Source: Natronospirillum sp965602035 (lineage in GTDB: Bacteria > Pseudomonadota > Gammaproteobacteria > Pseudomonadales > Natronospirillaceae). Taken from it: a stretch of DNA of 64,000 bases. The stretch lies in NCBI GenBank assembly GCA_965602035.1, contig OZ271919.1, positions 3,162,001-3,226,000 on the forward strand. Direction: 5' to 3'. Position numbers and translations under genes: made by a program. The notes beneath the pieces are model-generated. The model searched no databases. It saw only the letters and a list, made by a program, of their open reading frames with translations, and was not told where the DNA came from. Below, piece by piece: positions 42,583-50,857 of the stretch. Position 1 is the first letter of the stretch; every line of letters begins with the position of its first letter.

Positions 42583-43599
42583 ATGATTGAGACCGATCGT
42601 TTTGTCGCGCCGGAACCGGAGTCGCCGCGCGAGGAACAGTTTGACCGTGCGATCCGGCCCACCCGTCTGCAGGATTACGCAGGCCAGCCGGCTGTGCGGG
42701 AGCAGATGGAAATCTTCATTGCGGCGGCACGCCAACGCAGTGAACCGCTCGATCACCTGCTGGTGTTCGGCCCGCCGGGGCTGGGCAAGACAACGCTGGC
42801 CAATATCGTTGCCCATGAAATGGGCGCAAGTATACGCACTACGTCGGGGCCGGTGCTGGAAAAGGCCGGTGACCTGGCGGCCATGCTGACCAATCTGGAA
42901 GCCGGGGACGTACTCTTCATCGACGAGATTCACCGTCTGTCGCCCAATATTGAAGAAATTCTCTACCCGGCCATGGAAGACTACCAACTGGACATCGTCA
43001 TTGGTGAGGGGCCGGCCGCCCGTTCGATCAAACTTGAGTTGCCACCGTTCACGCTGGTCGGCGCCACGACGCGGGCCGGGCTGCTGACATCACCGTTGCG
43101 CGACCGTTTCGGCATCGTCCAGCGCCTTGAGTTCTACCGGGTCGAGGACCTGACAGAGATTGTTCGGCGCTCCGCAGGGCTGATGCAAATGACCATGTCG
43201 GATGACGGGGCACGGGAAATTGCGCGGCGATCGCGCGGCACGCCCCGAATTGCCAATCGGCTGTTGCGCCGGGTCAGGGACTATGCCGAGGTGAAAGCCG
43301 ACGGGAATGTAACGCTCGATATTGCGCAAGCAGCCCTCGGCATGCTGGATATCGACCCGCTCGGGTTCGACCTGCTCGACCGGCGGTTCCTGCACATGCT
43401 GCTGGACAAGTTCGATGGCGGTCCGGTCGGCATAGAGAGCCTTGCCGCAGCGCTGAGTGAAGAGCGTGAGACGATGGAAGATGTGGTGGAACCCTACCTG
43501 ATCCAGCTTGGCTACATCGTGCGCACGGCCCGCGGGCGCATGCTGACGCCGCAGGCCTATCAGTACTTTGGTGTGGAGAAGCCGGCAGACCCGCAGTAG
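42583..43599 (+). CDS. ruvB: Holliday junction branch migration ATPase RuvB
   Basis: A 338-residue AAA+ motor with Walker A GPPGLGKTT, Walker B LFIDEIHR, sensor GATTRAGLL and the C-terminal winged helix. It forms hexamers on RuvA-bound junctions. GAGGCGAGA precedes the ATG. In many relatives ybgC follows; here tolQ follows after 140 bp. Confidence 0.97.
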   Translation: MIETDRFVAPEPESPREEQFDRAIRPTRLQDYAGQPAVREQMEIFIAAARQRSEPLDHLLVFGPPGLGKTTLANIVAHEMGASIRTTSGPVLEKAGDLAAMLTNLEAGDVLFIDEIHRLSPNIEEILYPAMEDYQLDIVIGEGPAARSIKLELPPFTLVGATTRAGLLTSPLRDRFGIVQRLEFYRVEDLTEIVRRSAGLMQMTMSDDGAREIARRSRGTPRIANRLLRRVRDYAEVKADGNVTLDIAQAALGMLDIDPLGFDLLDRRFLHMLLDKFDGGPVGIESLAAALSEERETMEDVVEPYLIQLGYIVRTARGRMLTPQAYQYFGVEKPADPQ

Positions 43600-43603
43600 G
43601 TCA

Positions 43604-43643
43604 GCGTCCGTTACACGGCGTCAGTTACACTGCGTCCTTACAG
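43604..43643. repeat. three short tandem repeats before tolQ
   Basis: GCGTCCGTTACACG (43604-43617), GCGTCAGTTACACT (43618-43631) and a shortened GCGTCCTTACAG (43632-43643) follow the ruvB stop. They could be operator half-sites upstream of the tol operon or a chance expansion. Confidence 0.65.
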
Positions 43644-43739
43644 GCCGTCCCGAAAAAACGGCGCAAATCGGTGGAGCCGGGAAATCTTTTTCGTTACATT
43701 GACTTCCACTGATTTCGGTCTACAAGGAGTCCCCGCGCT

Positions 43740-44471
43740 GTGGCCAATGAAATGTCGTATATGGCTCTGATCGCCAATGCCAGCATTGTCGTTCAGGCCG
43801 TCATGCTGATTCTGCTGCTGGCGTCTGTATTTTCATGGCTGTTCATATTTGAGCGGGTTCAGGTACTGTCTCGCCTGCGCCGGGGCAGTGAGAATTTTGA
43901 GGAGCGATTCTGGTCGGGTATGGATCTGACGCAACTGTTCCGGCAGGTCAATGCCAACCCGGATCCTGACAGTGGCACCGAATCGGTATTCCGTGCCGGT
44001 TTCAAGGAATTCACGCGCGCCCGCCAGCAGGGCGATATGGACCCGGATGCGGCGATGACCGCCATTCAGCGGTCGATGCGTGTTGCGGTGAACAAGGAAG
44101 AAGAAAAACTCGACAAGCGGCTTTCCTTTCTCGCCACCGTCGGCTCGATCACGCCCTACATCGGTCTGTTCGGCACGGTCTGGGGAATTATGGGGTCGTT
44201 CCGTGGTCTCGCGACCACATCTCAGGCCACTCTGGCGACTGTAGCACCCGGCATTGCCGAGGCGCTGATCGCGACAGCCATGGGTCTGTTCGCCGCTATC
44301 CCGGCTGTTATTGCGTATAACCGTTTTGCCAGTCGGTCGGCTGGCATGACCAGCCTGTATGAAACCTTCGCAGAAGAGTTTTCCAGCATACTGCACCGGC
44401 AGATTCATGCCCTGGCGCGGAAGCAGCAGAAAACGGCAGCGTCCGAGTCCACCGAGAGCCCTGCGATATGA
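43740..44471 (+). CDS. tolQ: Tol-Pal system proton channel subunit TolQ
   Basis: A 243-residue ExbB/TolQ inner-membrane protein with three helices. The second and third contain the GTVWGIMGSF and APGIAEALIATAMGL channel segments. It forms the proton channel with TolR that energises TolA. The start is GTG 43740 with AAGGAG upstream; the next ATG is four codons in. Confidence 0.96.
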   Translation: MANEMSYMALIANASIVVQAVMLILLLASVFSWLFIFERVQVLSRLRRGSENFEERFWSGMDLTQLFRQVNANPDPDSGTESVFRAGFKEFTRARQQGDMDPDAAMTAIQRSMRVAVNKEEEKLDKRLSFLATVGSITPYIGLFGTVWGIMGSFRGLATTSQATLATVAPGIAEALIATAMGLFAAIPAVIAYNRFASRSAGMTSLYETFAEEFSSILHRQIHALARKQQKTAASESTESPAI

Positions 44472-44890
44472 GAAAGCATGACCTGAAAAAGGGCCCCATG
44501 GCGGAAATCAACGTCGTGCCCTACATCGACGTCATGCTCGTGCTGCTGGTTATTTTCATGGTGACGGCGCCGATGCTGACGCAGGGTGTGGACGTTGAAC
44601 TCCCGCGAGCCGCGACGGAACCCTTGCCCGTTGATGACCAGACGGAAAACCTGATCGTGTCAGTAACCCGAGACCAGACGTATTTCATGGAACTGGGCGA
44701 GGATAATCCGCAGGCGTCGAGCCTTCAGGAGGTGCAGGCCTTCGTGCGCAATGTGCTGAATGAAAACCCTCAGACATCGGTGCTCGTGCGCGGTGATGCT
44801 CAGGTGCCCTATGGTCGGGTCGTTGATCTCATGGTTGCGTTGCAGCAGTCCGGTGTGGCCAATGTGGGTCTGGTCACGGAGCCCCTCTGA
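44468..44890 (+). CDS. tolR: Tol-Pal system subunit TolR
   Basis: A 140-residue ExbD/TolR protein: one membrane helix with the essential proton-carrying Asp in PYIDVMLVLLVIFMV, then a periplasmic domain. It overlaps tolQ by four bases (ATGA) and shares one base with the tolA start. Confidence 0.96.
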   Translation: MRKHDLKKGPMAEINVVPYIDVMLVLLVIFMVTAPMLTQGVDVELPRAATEPLPVDDQTENLIVSVTRDQTYFMELGEDNPQASSLQEVQAFVRNVLNENPQTSVLVRGDAQVPYGRVVDLMVALQQSGVANVGLVTEPL

Positions 44891-45780
44891 TGTGGCGGGA
44901 CGGTGAGCTGTTGTTTCCCGGGCTGTATACCGGCCTGTTGCATGCGGCTGTCATCGTGTTGTTCGTTTTCGGTCTGCCGGCGTTCAGTTCCGGACCAGAG
45001 ATCCGTGTACCGGATGTGGTCAATGCTGAGCTGGTTACCCTGAACCGGACGCAGGAGCGCACGTCGCCGGAGCCGCAGCCAGAGCCCAGGCCGGAGCCCG
45101 AGCCGCAACCTCAGCCCGAGGTGGCGAGCGTGCGGCCTGAGCCGGAACCCGAACCGGAGCCTGAACCCGAGCCAGAGCCAGAGCCTGAACCGGAACCCGA
45201 GCCAGAGCAGGAACCGGAACCTCAGCCGGACCCGGTGCCGGCACCGGAAACCGAAGTCCGGGGTGCACCGGAGGAGTCCGACCCCGAGCCAGAGCCTGAA
45301 CCGGAACCCGAACCACAACCAGAGCCCGAACCAGAGCCCGAACCTGCACCGGCGCCCGAACCCGCTCCGGCGACACCAGAGCCGACGGACGATGCAGAGT
45401 TTCTGGATCTGGAACAGCAATTGATGGCGCAACTGGAAGCAGACCGGGAGAACCGGGAGCGCGCAGCGCGCGAAGCCGAAGAAAGGCGCGAGGCCGCTGT
45501 AACCTATATGCAATTGATTGGCGACAGTATTCGTCGGCGCTGGACATTGCCGCCAAATGTCGACAGCTCCATGTCGGTCAGTGTCAGAATCGAGTTGCTG
45601 CCGACAGGCGAGCTCATGGAAGCGGAAATTCTGCGTTCGAGTGGCAACAGTGCACTCGATGCGTCCGTCTTGCAGGCAGTCAACCGGGCGAGCCCGTTTA
45701 CAGTGCCGCCTGATATTCGGTTGTTTGAGCGATCATTCAGAGAATTCAACCTGAACTTTGTGCCGGAGGACGATGCATGA
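44890..45780 (+). CDS. tolA: Tol-Pal system protein TolA with Glu-Pro repeat spacer
   Basis: A 296-residue protein bridging inner membrane and periplasm: one helix (about 15-32), a spacer, and a C-terminal TolA/TonB-type domain (about 200-296; SIRRRWTLPPNV). The spacer (59-166) is almost pure Glu-Pro with some Gln, Ala and Asp. In E. coli TolA this region is a long Ala/Lys helix. Glu-Pro spacers are known from TonB, so the fold should be an extended rod. Position between tolR and tolB leaves no doubt about the gene's place in the system. Confidence 0.92.
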   Translation: MWRDGELLFPGLYTGLLHAAVIVLFVFGLPAFSSGPEIRVPDVVNAELVTLNRTQERTSPEPQPEPRPEPEPQPQPEVASVRPEPEPEPEPEPEPEPEPEPEPEPEQEPEPQPDPVPAPETEVRGAPEESDPEPEPEPEPEPQPEPEPEPEPAPAPEPAPATPEPTDDAEFLDLEQQLMAQLEADRENRERAAREAEERREAAVTYMQLIGDSIRRRWTLPPNVDSSMSVSVRIELLPTGELMEAEILRSSGNSALDASVLQAVNRASPFTVPPDIRLFERSFREFNLNFVPEDDA

Positions 45781-47123
45781 TGGGCCCAACCGAACAATCA
45801 GTCTGCGCGAGGTCGACCTCAGCCACGAGTCGTATTGTCAGAGCTGTACTGATGGTCTGCCTGGTGCTGTCGGTACCGTCAGCACTGGCTCAAAGCACCA
45901 TTACCATTACCAAGGGCTATGCCGATAAAACCGATATAGCGGTGGTGCCGTTTCTGTGGGACGGCAATGGAGCCCCGCCGTCGTCGTTCTCGGACATCGT
46001 GATTGCTGATCTGGAGCGTACGGGGCAGTTCGCCGCATTACCGGAAACCCGGATGCGAAGCTGGCCGACCCGGCGCGAGTCCATTGTCTTTTCGGAGTGG
46101 CGGCTGCTGGAACAGGATTTTCTGGTCATCGGACGGATCGAACCGGTAGACAGCACGACGGTGCGAGTGGCAGTAGAGCTCTACGACCCGTATCGTGAAA
46201 ACCGCGTACTGGGGCAGACGGTTACAGGGAGTCTGTCCAACTGGCGCGGTCTGGCGCACCGGGTGAGTGATGCGATTTACGAAGAAATTACGGGGGTGAG
46301 AGGCGTATTTTCGACACGAATCGCCTATGTTGCCGTCTCCGAGCAGAATGGCCAGCGCCAGCATGCCCTGCATATTGCAGACGCCGATGGTGCCAACAGC
46401 CAGGTGTGGTACCGTTCGGAGCGCCCGCTGATGTCGCCGGCCTGGGGGCCGGACGCAAACAGGCTGGCATTTGTGAGCTTCGAGCCTGATGGCAGTTCGG
46501 TAATCCGGCTGCTCGATCTCGAATCGCGGCGCATCAGTACACTGGCAGCGCAGCGTGGAAGCATCAACAGTGCACCGTCGTTTTCGCCCGATGGCAGCCG
46601 GATGGCATTTACGTCCTCGCGCGGGGGCAACGCGGATATCTATATACTCGACCTGGCGTCCGGGAACCTGCGTCAGGTAACCGAGCATTGGGCGATAGAG
46701 ACTGAACCGGCCTGGTTGGACGACAGCACGCTGGTGTTTACATCCGACCGCAGTGGCCGGCCGCAGATATATCGGCTCCGGCTGGGCGAGAGCGACGCCC
46801 GCCGGCTGACTTTTGAAGGCCAGTACAATGCGCGTCCCCGGGTGTCGGATGATGGCAGCCGGCTGACGATGGTGCACAGTGCCGGCGGGGGGTACAACAT
46901 TGGCACGCTGAACCTGGAAACCGACCAGTTCCGGGTTCTGACTGCCAACAATAACGATGAATCGCCAAGTCTGGCGCCCAATGGGACCATGGTAATTTAT
47001 GCCAGATCACAAAACGGACGTTCCGAACTTGCGTGGGTATCAATAGATGGTATGGTGGAAAACGTTATGCCGAGCGAATTCGGTAACGTTCGGGAGCCAG
47101 CGTGGTCGCCCTACACATACTAG
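45777..47123 (+). CDS. tolB: Tol-Pal system beta-propeller protein TolB
   Basis: A 448-residue periplasmic protein with a long signal peptide (cleavage after ALA near residue 38), an N-terminal domain and a six-bladed WD40-like propeller (repeated FSPDGSRMAFTS-type blocks). It links Pal and TolA. ATG 45777 overlaps the tolA stop. Confidence 0.96.
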   Translation: MMGPTEQSVCARSTSATSRIVRAVLMVCLVLSVPSALAQSTITITKGYADKTDIAVVPFLWDGNGAPPSSFSDIVIADLERTGQFAALPETRMRSWPTRRESIVFSEWRLLEQDFLVIGRIEPVDSTTVRVAVELYDPYRENRVLGQTVTGSLSNWRGLAHRVSDAIYEEITGVRGVFSTRIAYVAVSEQNGQRQHALHIADADGANSQVWYRSERPLMSPAWGPDANRLAFVSFEPDGSSVIRLLDLESRRISTLAAQRGSINSAPSFSPDGSRMAFTSSRGGNADIYILDLASGNLRQVTEHWAIETEPAWLDDSTLVFTSDRSGRPQIYRLRLGESDARRLTFEGQYNARPRVSDDGSRLTMVHSAGGGYNIGTLNLETDQFRVLTANNNDESPSLAPNGTMVIYARSQNGRSELAWVSIDGMVENVMPSEFGNVREPAWSPYTY

Positions 47124-47144
47124 TTAACTTTTTTCGCGCTGTGC

Positions 47145-47150
47145 TATAGT
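47145..47150 (+). promoter_or_regulatory. extended -10 element upstream of pal
   Basis: TGCTATAGT is an extended -10 (TG-n-TATAGT) between tolB and pal, with TTAACT 15 bases upstream as a poor -35. Separate transcription of pal-cpoB is known in other bacteria. Confidence 0.45.
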
Positions 47151-47194
47151 GGCACGGTGAGAGAACAAAACCACTGAGAATGGGATTGAAAGCA

Positions 47195-47824
47195 ATGTCG
47201 AAATTCAAGCTGCTGCAATTGACGCTGATTACAGGGACGCTGGTGGTCTTGGCGGGTTGTTCTTCCGCGCCGACGGATGACTCAGCCACATCGGGTGAAA
47301 TGTCGACAACGGAAGAAACCGTATCGACTGACGATGAAATGGCAGAAGGCAGCTCCGGTAGCCAGCAGACTACGACAGAAATGATGCCGATGGACGAGCC
47401 TATGGCGGAAGAAGAGTCCAGCGGCACTGGCACCATGATGCCGATGGATGAGCCGATGGCTGAAGAGCCGACTGTGCCGGCTGCCCCCATGCCTGAGGAA
47501 ACCACCGTCTACTTCGCGTTTGACAGTTTCGCACTGAACGCCGAAACGCGTCAGGTGTTGGACCAGCATGTGGCTTACCTGCGGGAAAATCAGGACACCA
47601 CCGTGGTTCTGGAAGGCCACACCGATGAGCGCGGCAGTGCCGAGTACAACCTGGCTCTGGGCGAGAATCGTGCCCAGTCCGTTCAGGATTACATGAACCT
47701 GCGTGGTATCGAGAACCGTCAGATGTACACGACATCATTCGGTGAAATGAACCCGGCTGTTGATGAATCCAACGAAGAAGCCTGGGCTCAGAACCGTCGG
47801 GTGGAAATCCAGTACCAGAACTGA
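47195..47824 (+). CDS. pal: peptidoglycan-associated lipoprotein Pal
   Basis: A 209-residue outer-membrane lipoprotein: lipobox LAGC with Cys22, an acidic Ser/Thr/Met-rich linker holding two copies of MMPMDEPMAEE (coding 47381-47413 and 47435-47467), and the OmpA-like peptidoglycan-binding domain (VVLEGHTDERGS). ATG 47195 gives a normal signal peptide; ATG 47180 is also possible. The repeated Met-rich linker is longer than in E. coli Pal. Confidence 0.95.
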   Translation: MSKFKLLQLTLITGTLVVLAGCSSAPTDDSATSGEMSTTEETVSTDDEMAEGSSGSQQTTTEMMPMDEPMAEEESSGTGTMMPMDEPMAEEPTVPAAPMPEETTVYFAFDSFALNAETRQVLDQHVAYLRENQDTTVVLEGHTDERGSAEYNLALGENRAQSVQDYMNLRGIENRQMYTTSFGEMNPAVDESNEEAWAQNRRVEIQYQN

Positions 47825-48657
47825 TGGTTATGCTGAGAAAGTCTGCCAGTGTGCTGGCAATCGGAGGAGCTGTCCTGATGGGCAGCTCTTTTGTTTGTGC
47901 GCAGCCGTCGATTGAAGAAGGCCGGCCCACGCTGATCAATCGGTCCGGATCCGGGGTTCTGGCTGAGGACCTCGTGACAGATGATCAGTTGCGACAACGT
48001 ATCGTTGCATTGCAGAACGAACTGTCGGGCGAGTTTGCGACTCAGGACGGCCTCACTCAATTGCTGGATCGGCTGCTTCAGCTCGAAAGAGAAGTGCAGA
48101 CATTGCGCGGGGATATTGAGGTCCTCAATGAGCGGCTGCGCCGATCAGAGGAGCAATCCCGTGAGCGCTATGTGGAACTTGACCGTCGAATGACCAGCCT
48201 GCAGGCATCCGTTGCCAGTGGCGGCCCGGCTCTGGTGCAGGAGCCGGCCCGGTCGGAGACAGTGGAAGATCCGGGGGCGGCCGAGGAAGACTACCGCCTT
48301 GCGCGTGATCTCATCGCCCAGCGCGAATACGAGCAGGCTGTCGACGCTCTGAACGACTTTATCTCGGCGTATCCTGACTCCGGCCTGACGGGCGACGCCC
48401 TCTACTGGCTCGGTGAAGTGCACACGCTGTTGCGTGAGTACGACAATGCCCGCACTGCTTATCAGCAGTTGCTGAATGATTTCCCCGATTCCCAGCGTCG
48501 CCCGGATGCACTCTTCAAGCTTGGCTTCATTGCTGAGCGGGTCGGTCAGGGGGACGAGGCCGTATCCTATTACCGGCAGGTGCTCGACCTTGCCCCGGAC
48601 AGCAGTCTGGCGGACCTCGCGGAAGATCGTATTGCTGCCTTACAGTCTGGTGGCTGA
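47824..48657 (+). CDS. cpoB: cell division coordinator CpoB (YbgF)
   Basis: A 277-residue periplasmic protein: signal peptide, coiled-coil trimerisation region (about 65-125) and C-terminal TPR repeats (about 155-275; YLAR-type DYRLARDLIAQREYEQAV). It tunes PBP1B and Tol function during division. It shares one base with the pal stop. Confidence 0.94.
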   Translation: MVMLRKSASVLAIGGAVLMGSSFVCAQPSIEEGRPTLINRSGSGVLAEDLVTDDQLRQRIVALQNELSGEFATQDGLTQLLDRLLQLEREVQTLRGDIEVLNERLRRSEEQSRERYVELDRRMTSLQASVASGGPALVQEPARSETVEDPGAAEEDYRLARDLIAQREYEQAVDALNDFISAYPDSGLTGDALYWLGEVHTLLREYDNARTAYQQLLNDFPDSQRRPDALFKLGFIAERVGQGDEAVSYYRQVLDLAPDSSLADLAEDRIAALQSGG

Positions 48658-48663
48658 CCTGGC

Positions 48664-49353
48664 ATGAGCCGAGCCGTAGTTCTCCTCTCGGGCGGGCTCG
48701 ATTCCGCCACCGTGGCCGCGGCAGCGAAAGAGCGCTTTGACGATGTCTGGGGCTTGAGTTTCCGCTACGGTCAGAGGCATACCGTGGAGCTCAGAGCGGC
48801 GGAGCGGGTAGCGGCCGCGCTGGCGCTGAAAGAACATCGTATCGTCGACGTGGACCTGGCACAGCTCGGCGGCTCGTCGCTCACCGATCCGGAGCTCGCG
48901 GTGCCTACGGACAGTGTCGGTGACCGGGAGGGTGAGATCCCGAACACCTATGTTCCGGCCCGTAATACCGTCTTTATTGCTTACGGCCTGGCACTGGCCG
49001 AAGTGCTCGATGCTGAATCGATTCTTCTGGGTATCAACGCTGTAGACTACTCGGGGTATCCCGATTGCCGCCCGGAATTTGTTGCGGCCTATCAGAGGCT
49101 GATTGACGTTGCGACCCGTCGCACGGTGAACGGGCTGCCGGTTCGACTCGAGGCGCCGCTGCTCACGCTGAGCAAGGCCGATATCATAACCTGGGGTACC
49201 AGGCTGGGTGTGGACTACAGCATGACCATCTCGTGTTATCAGGCCGATTCCGAGGGATTTGCCTGCGGACGCTGCGACAGTTGTCAGTTACGCCGGCAGG
49301 GCTTCGCAGACGCAGGTGTCGCGGACCCGACTCTCTACAGCGAGCCGATGTAG
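48664..49353 (+). CDS. queC: 7-cyano-7-deazaguanine synthase QueC
   Basis: A 229-residue PP-loop enzyme of the queuosine pathway with LLSGGLDSAT and a C-terminal zinc site (CYQAD, CGRCDSC). It converts 7-carboxy-7-deazaguanine to preQ0. queE, which often stands beside it, is not here. Confidence 0.96.
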   Translation: MSRAVVLLSGGLDSATVAAAAKERFDDVWGLSFRYGQRHTVELRAAERVAAALALKEHRIVDVDLAQLGGSSLTDPELAVPTDSVGDREGEIPNTYVPARNTVFIAYGLALAEVLDAESILLGINAVDYSGYPDCRPEFVAAYQRLIDVATRRTVNGLPVRLEAPLLTLSKADIITWGTRLGVDYSMTISCYQADSEGFACGRCDSCQLRRQGFADAGVADPTLYSEPM

Positions 49354-49375
49354 GCCCAATAGTCTGCGTAACCGC

Positions 49376-49403
49376 TTGCTTTCTCACAAAAAATCCCTAT
49401 CAT
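49376..49403 (+). promoter_or_regulatory. promoter of the tRNA-Lys genes
   Basis: TTGCTT (49376-49381) and TATCAT (49398-49403) are 16 bases apart, followed by a GC-rich discriminator (GCGCC), the pattern of stringently controlled stable RNA promoters. Confidence 0.6.
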
Positions 49404-49418
49404 ATGCGCCTCGCTGAG

Positions 49419-49494
49419 GGGTCGTTAGCTCAGTTGGTAGAGCAGTTGGCTTTTAACCAATTGGTCGCAGGTTCGAATCCTGCACGACCCACCA
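49419..49494 (+). tRNA. tRNA-Lys (anticodon TTT)
   Basis: A 76-base cloverleaf. The acceptor stem GGGTCGT pairs with ACGACCC, the T arm contains GGTTCGAATCC, the anticodon TTT is at 49452-49454, and CCA is encoded. It is identical to the copy at 49565. Confidence 0.97.
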
Positions 49495-49508
49495 GTTTTC
49501 TTCTTTTC

Positions 49509-49525
49509 GGGGGGAACCCCCTTTT
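49509..49525 (+). terminator. short hairpin between the tRNA genes
   Basis: GGGGG, a three-base loop and CCCCC followed by TTTT. It may end or pause transcription after the first tRNA, or only mark processing. Confidence 0.45.
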
Positions 49526-49564
49526 GACTTGCGCCGGACGACACGGCACAATCTACCGCCATCC

Positions 49565-49640
49565 GGGTCGTTAGCTCAGTTGGTAGAGCAGTTGGCTTTT
49601 AACCAATTGGTCGCAGGTTCGAATCCTGCACGACCCACCA
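49565..49640 (+). tRNA. tRNA-Lys (anticodon TTT), second copy
   Basis: Base-for-base identical to the first copy over 76 bases, with encoded CCA and anticodon at 49598-49600. A 70-base spacer separates the two, which points to a tandem duplication. Confidence 0.97.
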
Positions 49641-49778
49641 TTACTTTCCCGGTTTACGTCCCAATCGCGATAAACGGGCCCACCAGAGCTGGCTGGAACG
49701 TTGTCCGGTTGAATCCGGAGGCCGGAGGCCCAATAGTACAACAGCCCGGGATCCGGAGATTGATCAGCGACATCGCCT

Positions 49779-50828
49779 ATGTCTGTAAACTATAGTATCG
49801 GCCCCAAACCTGACGCCATTGCCACCGTCTGCGTGCCTGAACACCCGCAGCCGGAACAGCTCAGTGATACCCTGAGGGAAGAGCGGCTGGAAACGGCTCA
49901 GGCATTGCTCGAAGAGAACAATGCGACGCTCGTTGCTCATTATTATACGTCACCTGAAATGCAGGCACTGGCGGAGCGCTCCGGCGGCTTTATTGGGGAC
50001 TCGCTTGAAATGGCCCGATATGGTCAGGATACCGACAAGAAGACGGTTGTCGTGGCCGGTGTGCGGTTCATGGGAGAAACCACCAAGATTCTCAGCCCCG
50101 AGAAACGGGTGCTCATGCCTACGCTCAATGCCGAGTGTTCACTTGACCTTGGCTGCCCGCCCGATCAGTTCGCCGCCTTCCGGGCTCAGCACCCGGATCA
50201 CACGGTGGTGGTCTACGCCAACACGTCGGCAGCGGTGAAAGCGCAGGCTGACTGGGTGGTGACATCCAGTATCGCGCTCGATGTAGTGCGTCATCTCGAT
50301 GAGCAGGGCAAGAAAATACTGTGGGCACCGGATCAGCATCTTGGTCGTTACATCGCCAAAACCACCGGTGCGGAGATGCTGCTCTGGAACGGTGCCTGCG
50401 TGGTCCATGAGGAATTCAAGGCAAGGGGTTTGCAGAGAATGCAGGCGGTCTACCCGGAAGCCGCCATTCTGGCGCATCCGGAAAGCCCTGAGAGCGTACT
50501 GGAGCTGGCAGATGTGGTGGGTTCAACCACTCAGTTGCTGAAGGCATCCCGGGAACGGCCCGAGCAGCAATTCATCGTGGCGACTGACCGTGGCATTTTT
50601 TACAAGATGCAGCAAAGCAGCCCGCATAAAACCTTTATCGAAGCACCGACAGCGGGCAACGGTGCGACGTGCCGCAGTTGTGCCCATTGCCCGTGGATGG
50701 CAATGAACCAGTTGGACGCACTCGAGCACAGCCTTCGAACCGGTGACAATGAGATAACCGTAGACCCCGGATTGCGTGAGGCGGCGTTGGTGCCGCTGAA
50801 ACGCATGCTGTCTTTCCGTCCGGCTTAA
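49779..50828 (+). CDS. nadA: quinolinate synthase NadA
   Basis: A 349-residue 4Fe-4S enzyme making quinolinate from iminoaspartate and dihydroxyacetone phosphate in NAD synthesis. The cluster cysteines lie in NAECSLDLGCP, LWNGACVVHE and CRSCAHCPWM. A weak ribosome site precedes the ATG. nadB is not in the window. Confidence 0.96.
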   Translation: MSVNYSIGPKPDAIATVCVPEHPQPEQLSDTLREERLETAQALLEENNATLVAHYYTSPEMQALAERSGGFIGDSLEMARYGQDTDKKTVVVAGVRFMGETTKILSPEKRVLMPTLNAECSLDLGCPPDQFAAFRAQHPDHTVVVYANTSAAVKAQADWVVTSSIALDVVRHLDEQGKKILWAPDQHLGRYIAKTTGAEMLLWNGACVVHEEFKARGLQRMQAVYPEAAILAHPESPESVLELADVVGSTTQLLKASRERPEQQFIVATDRGIFYKMQQSSPHKTFIEAPTAGNGATCRSCAHCPWMAMNQLDALEHSLRTGDNEITVDPGLREAALVPLKRMLSFRPA

Positions 50829-50857
50829 GTGTTGATGGGCGTGAACGCCGGCTGCAT

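Noticed and set aside
49529..49795. Protein frames covering the tRNA-Lys genes
   Set aside because: They are translations of tRNA sequence, a well-known artefact.
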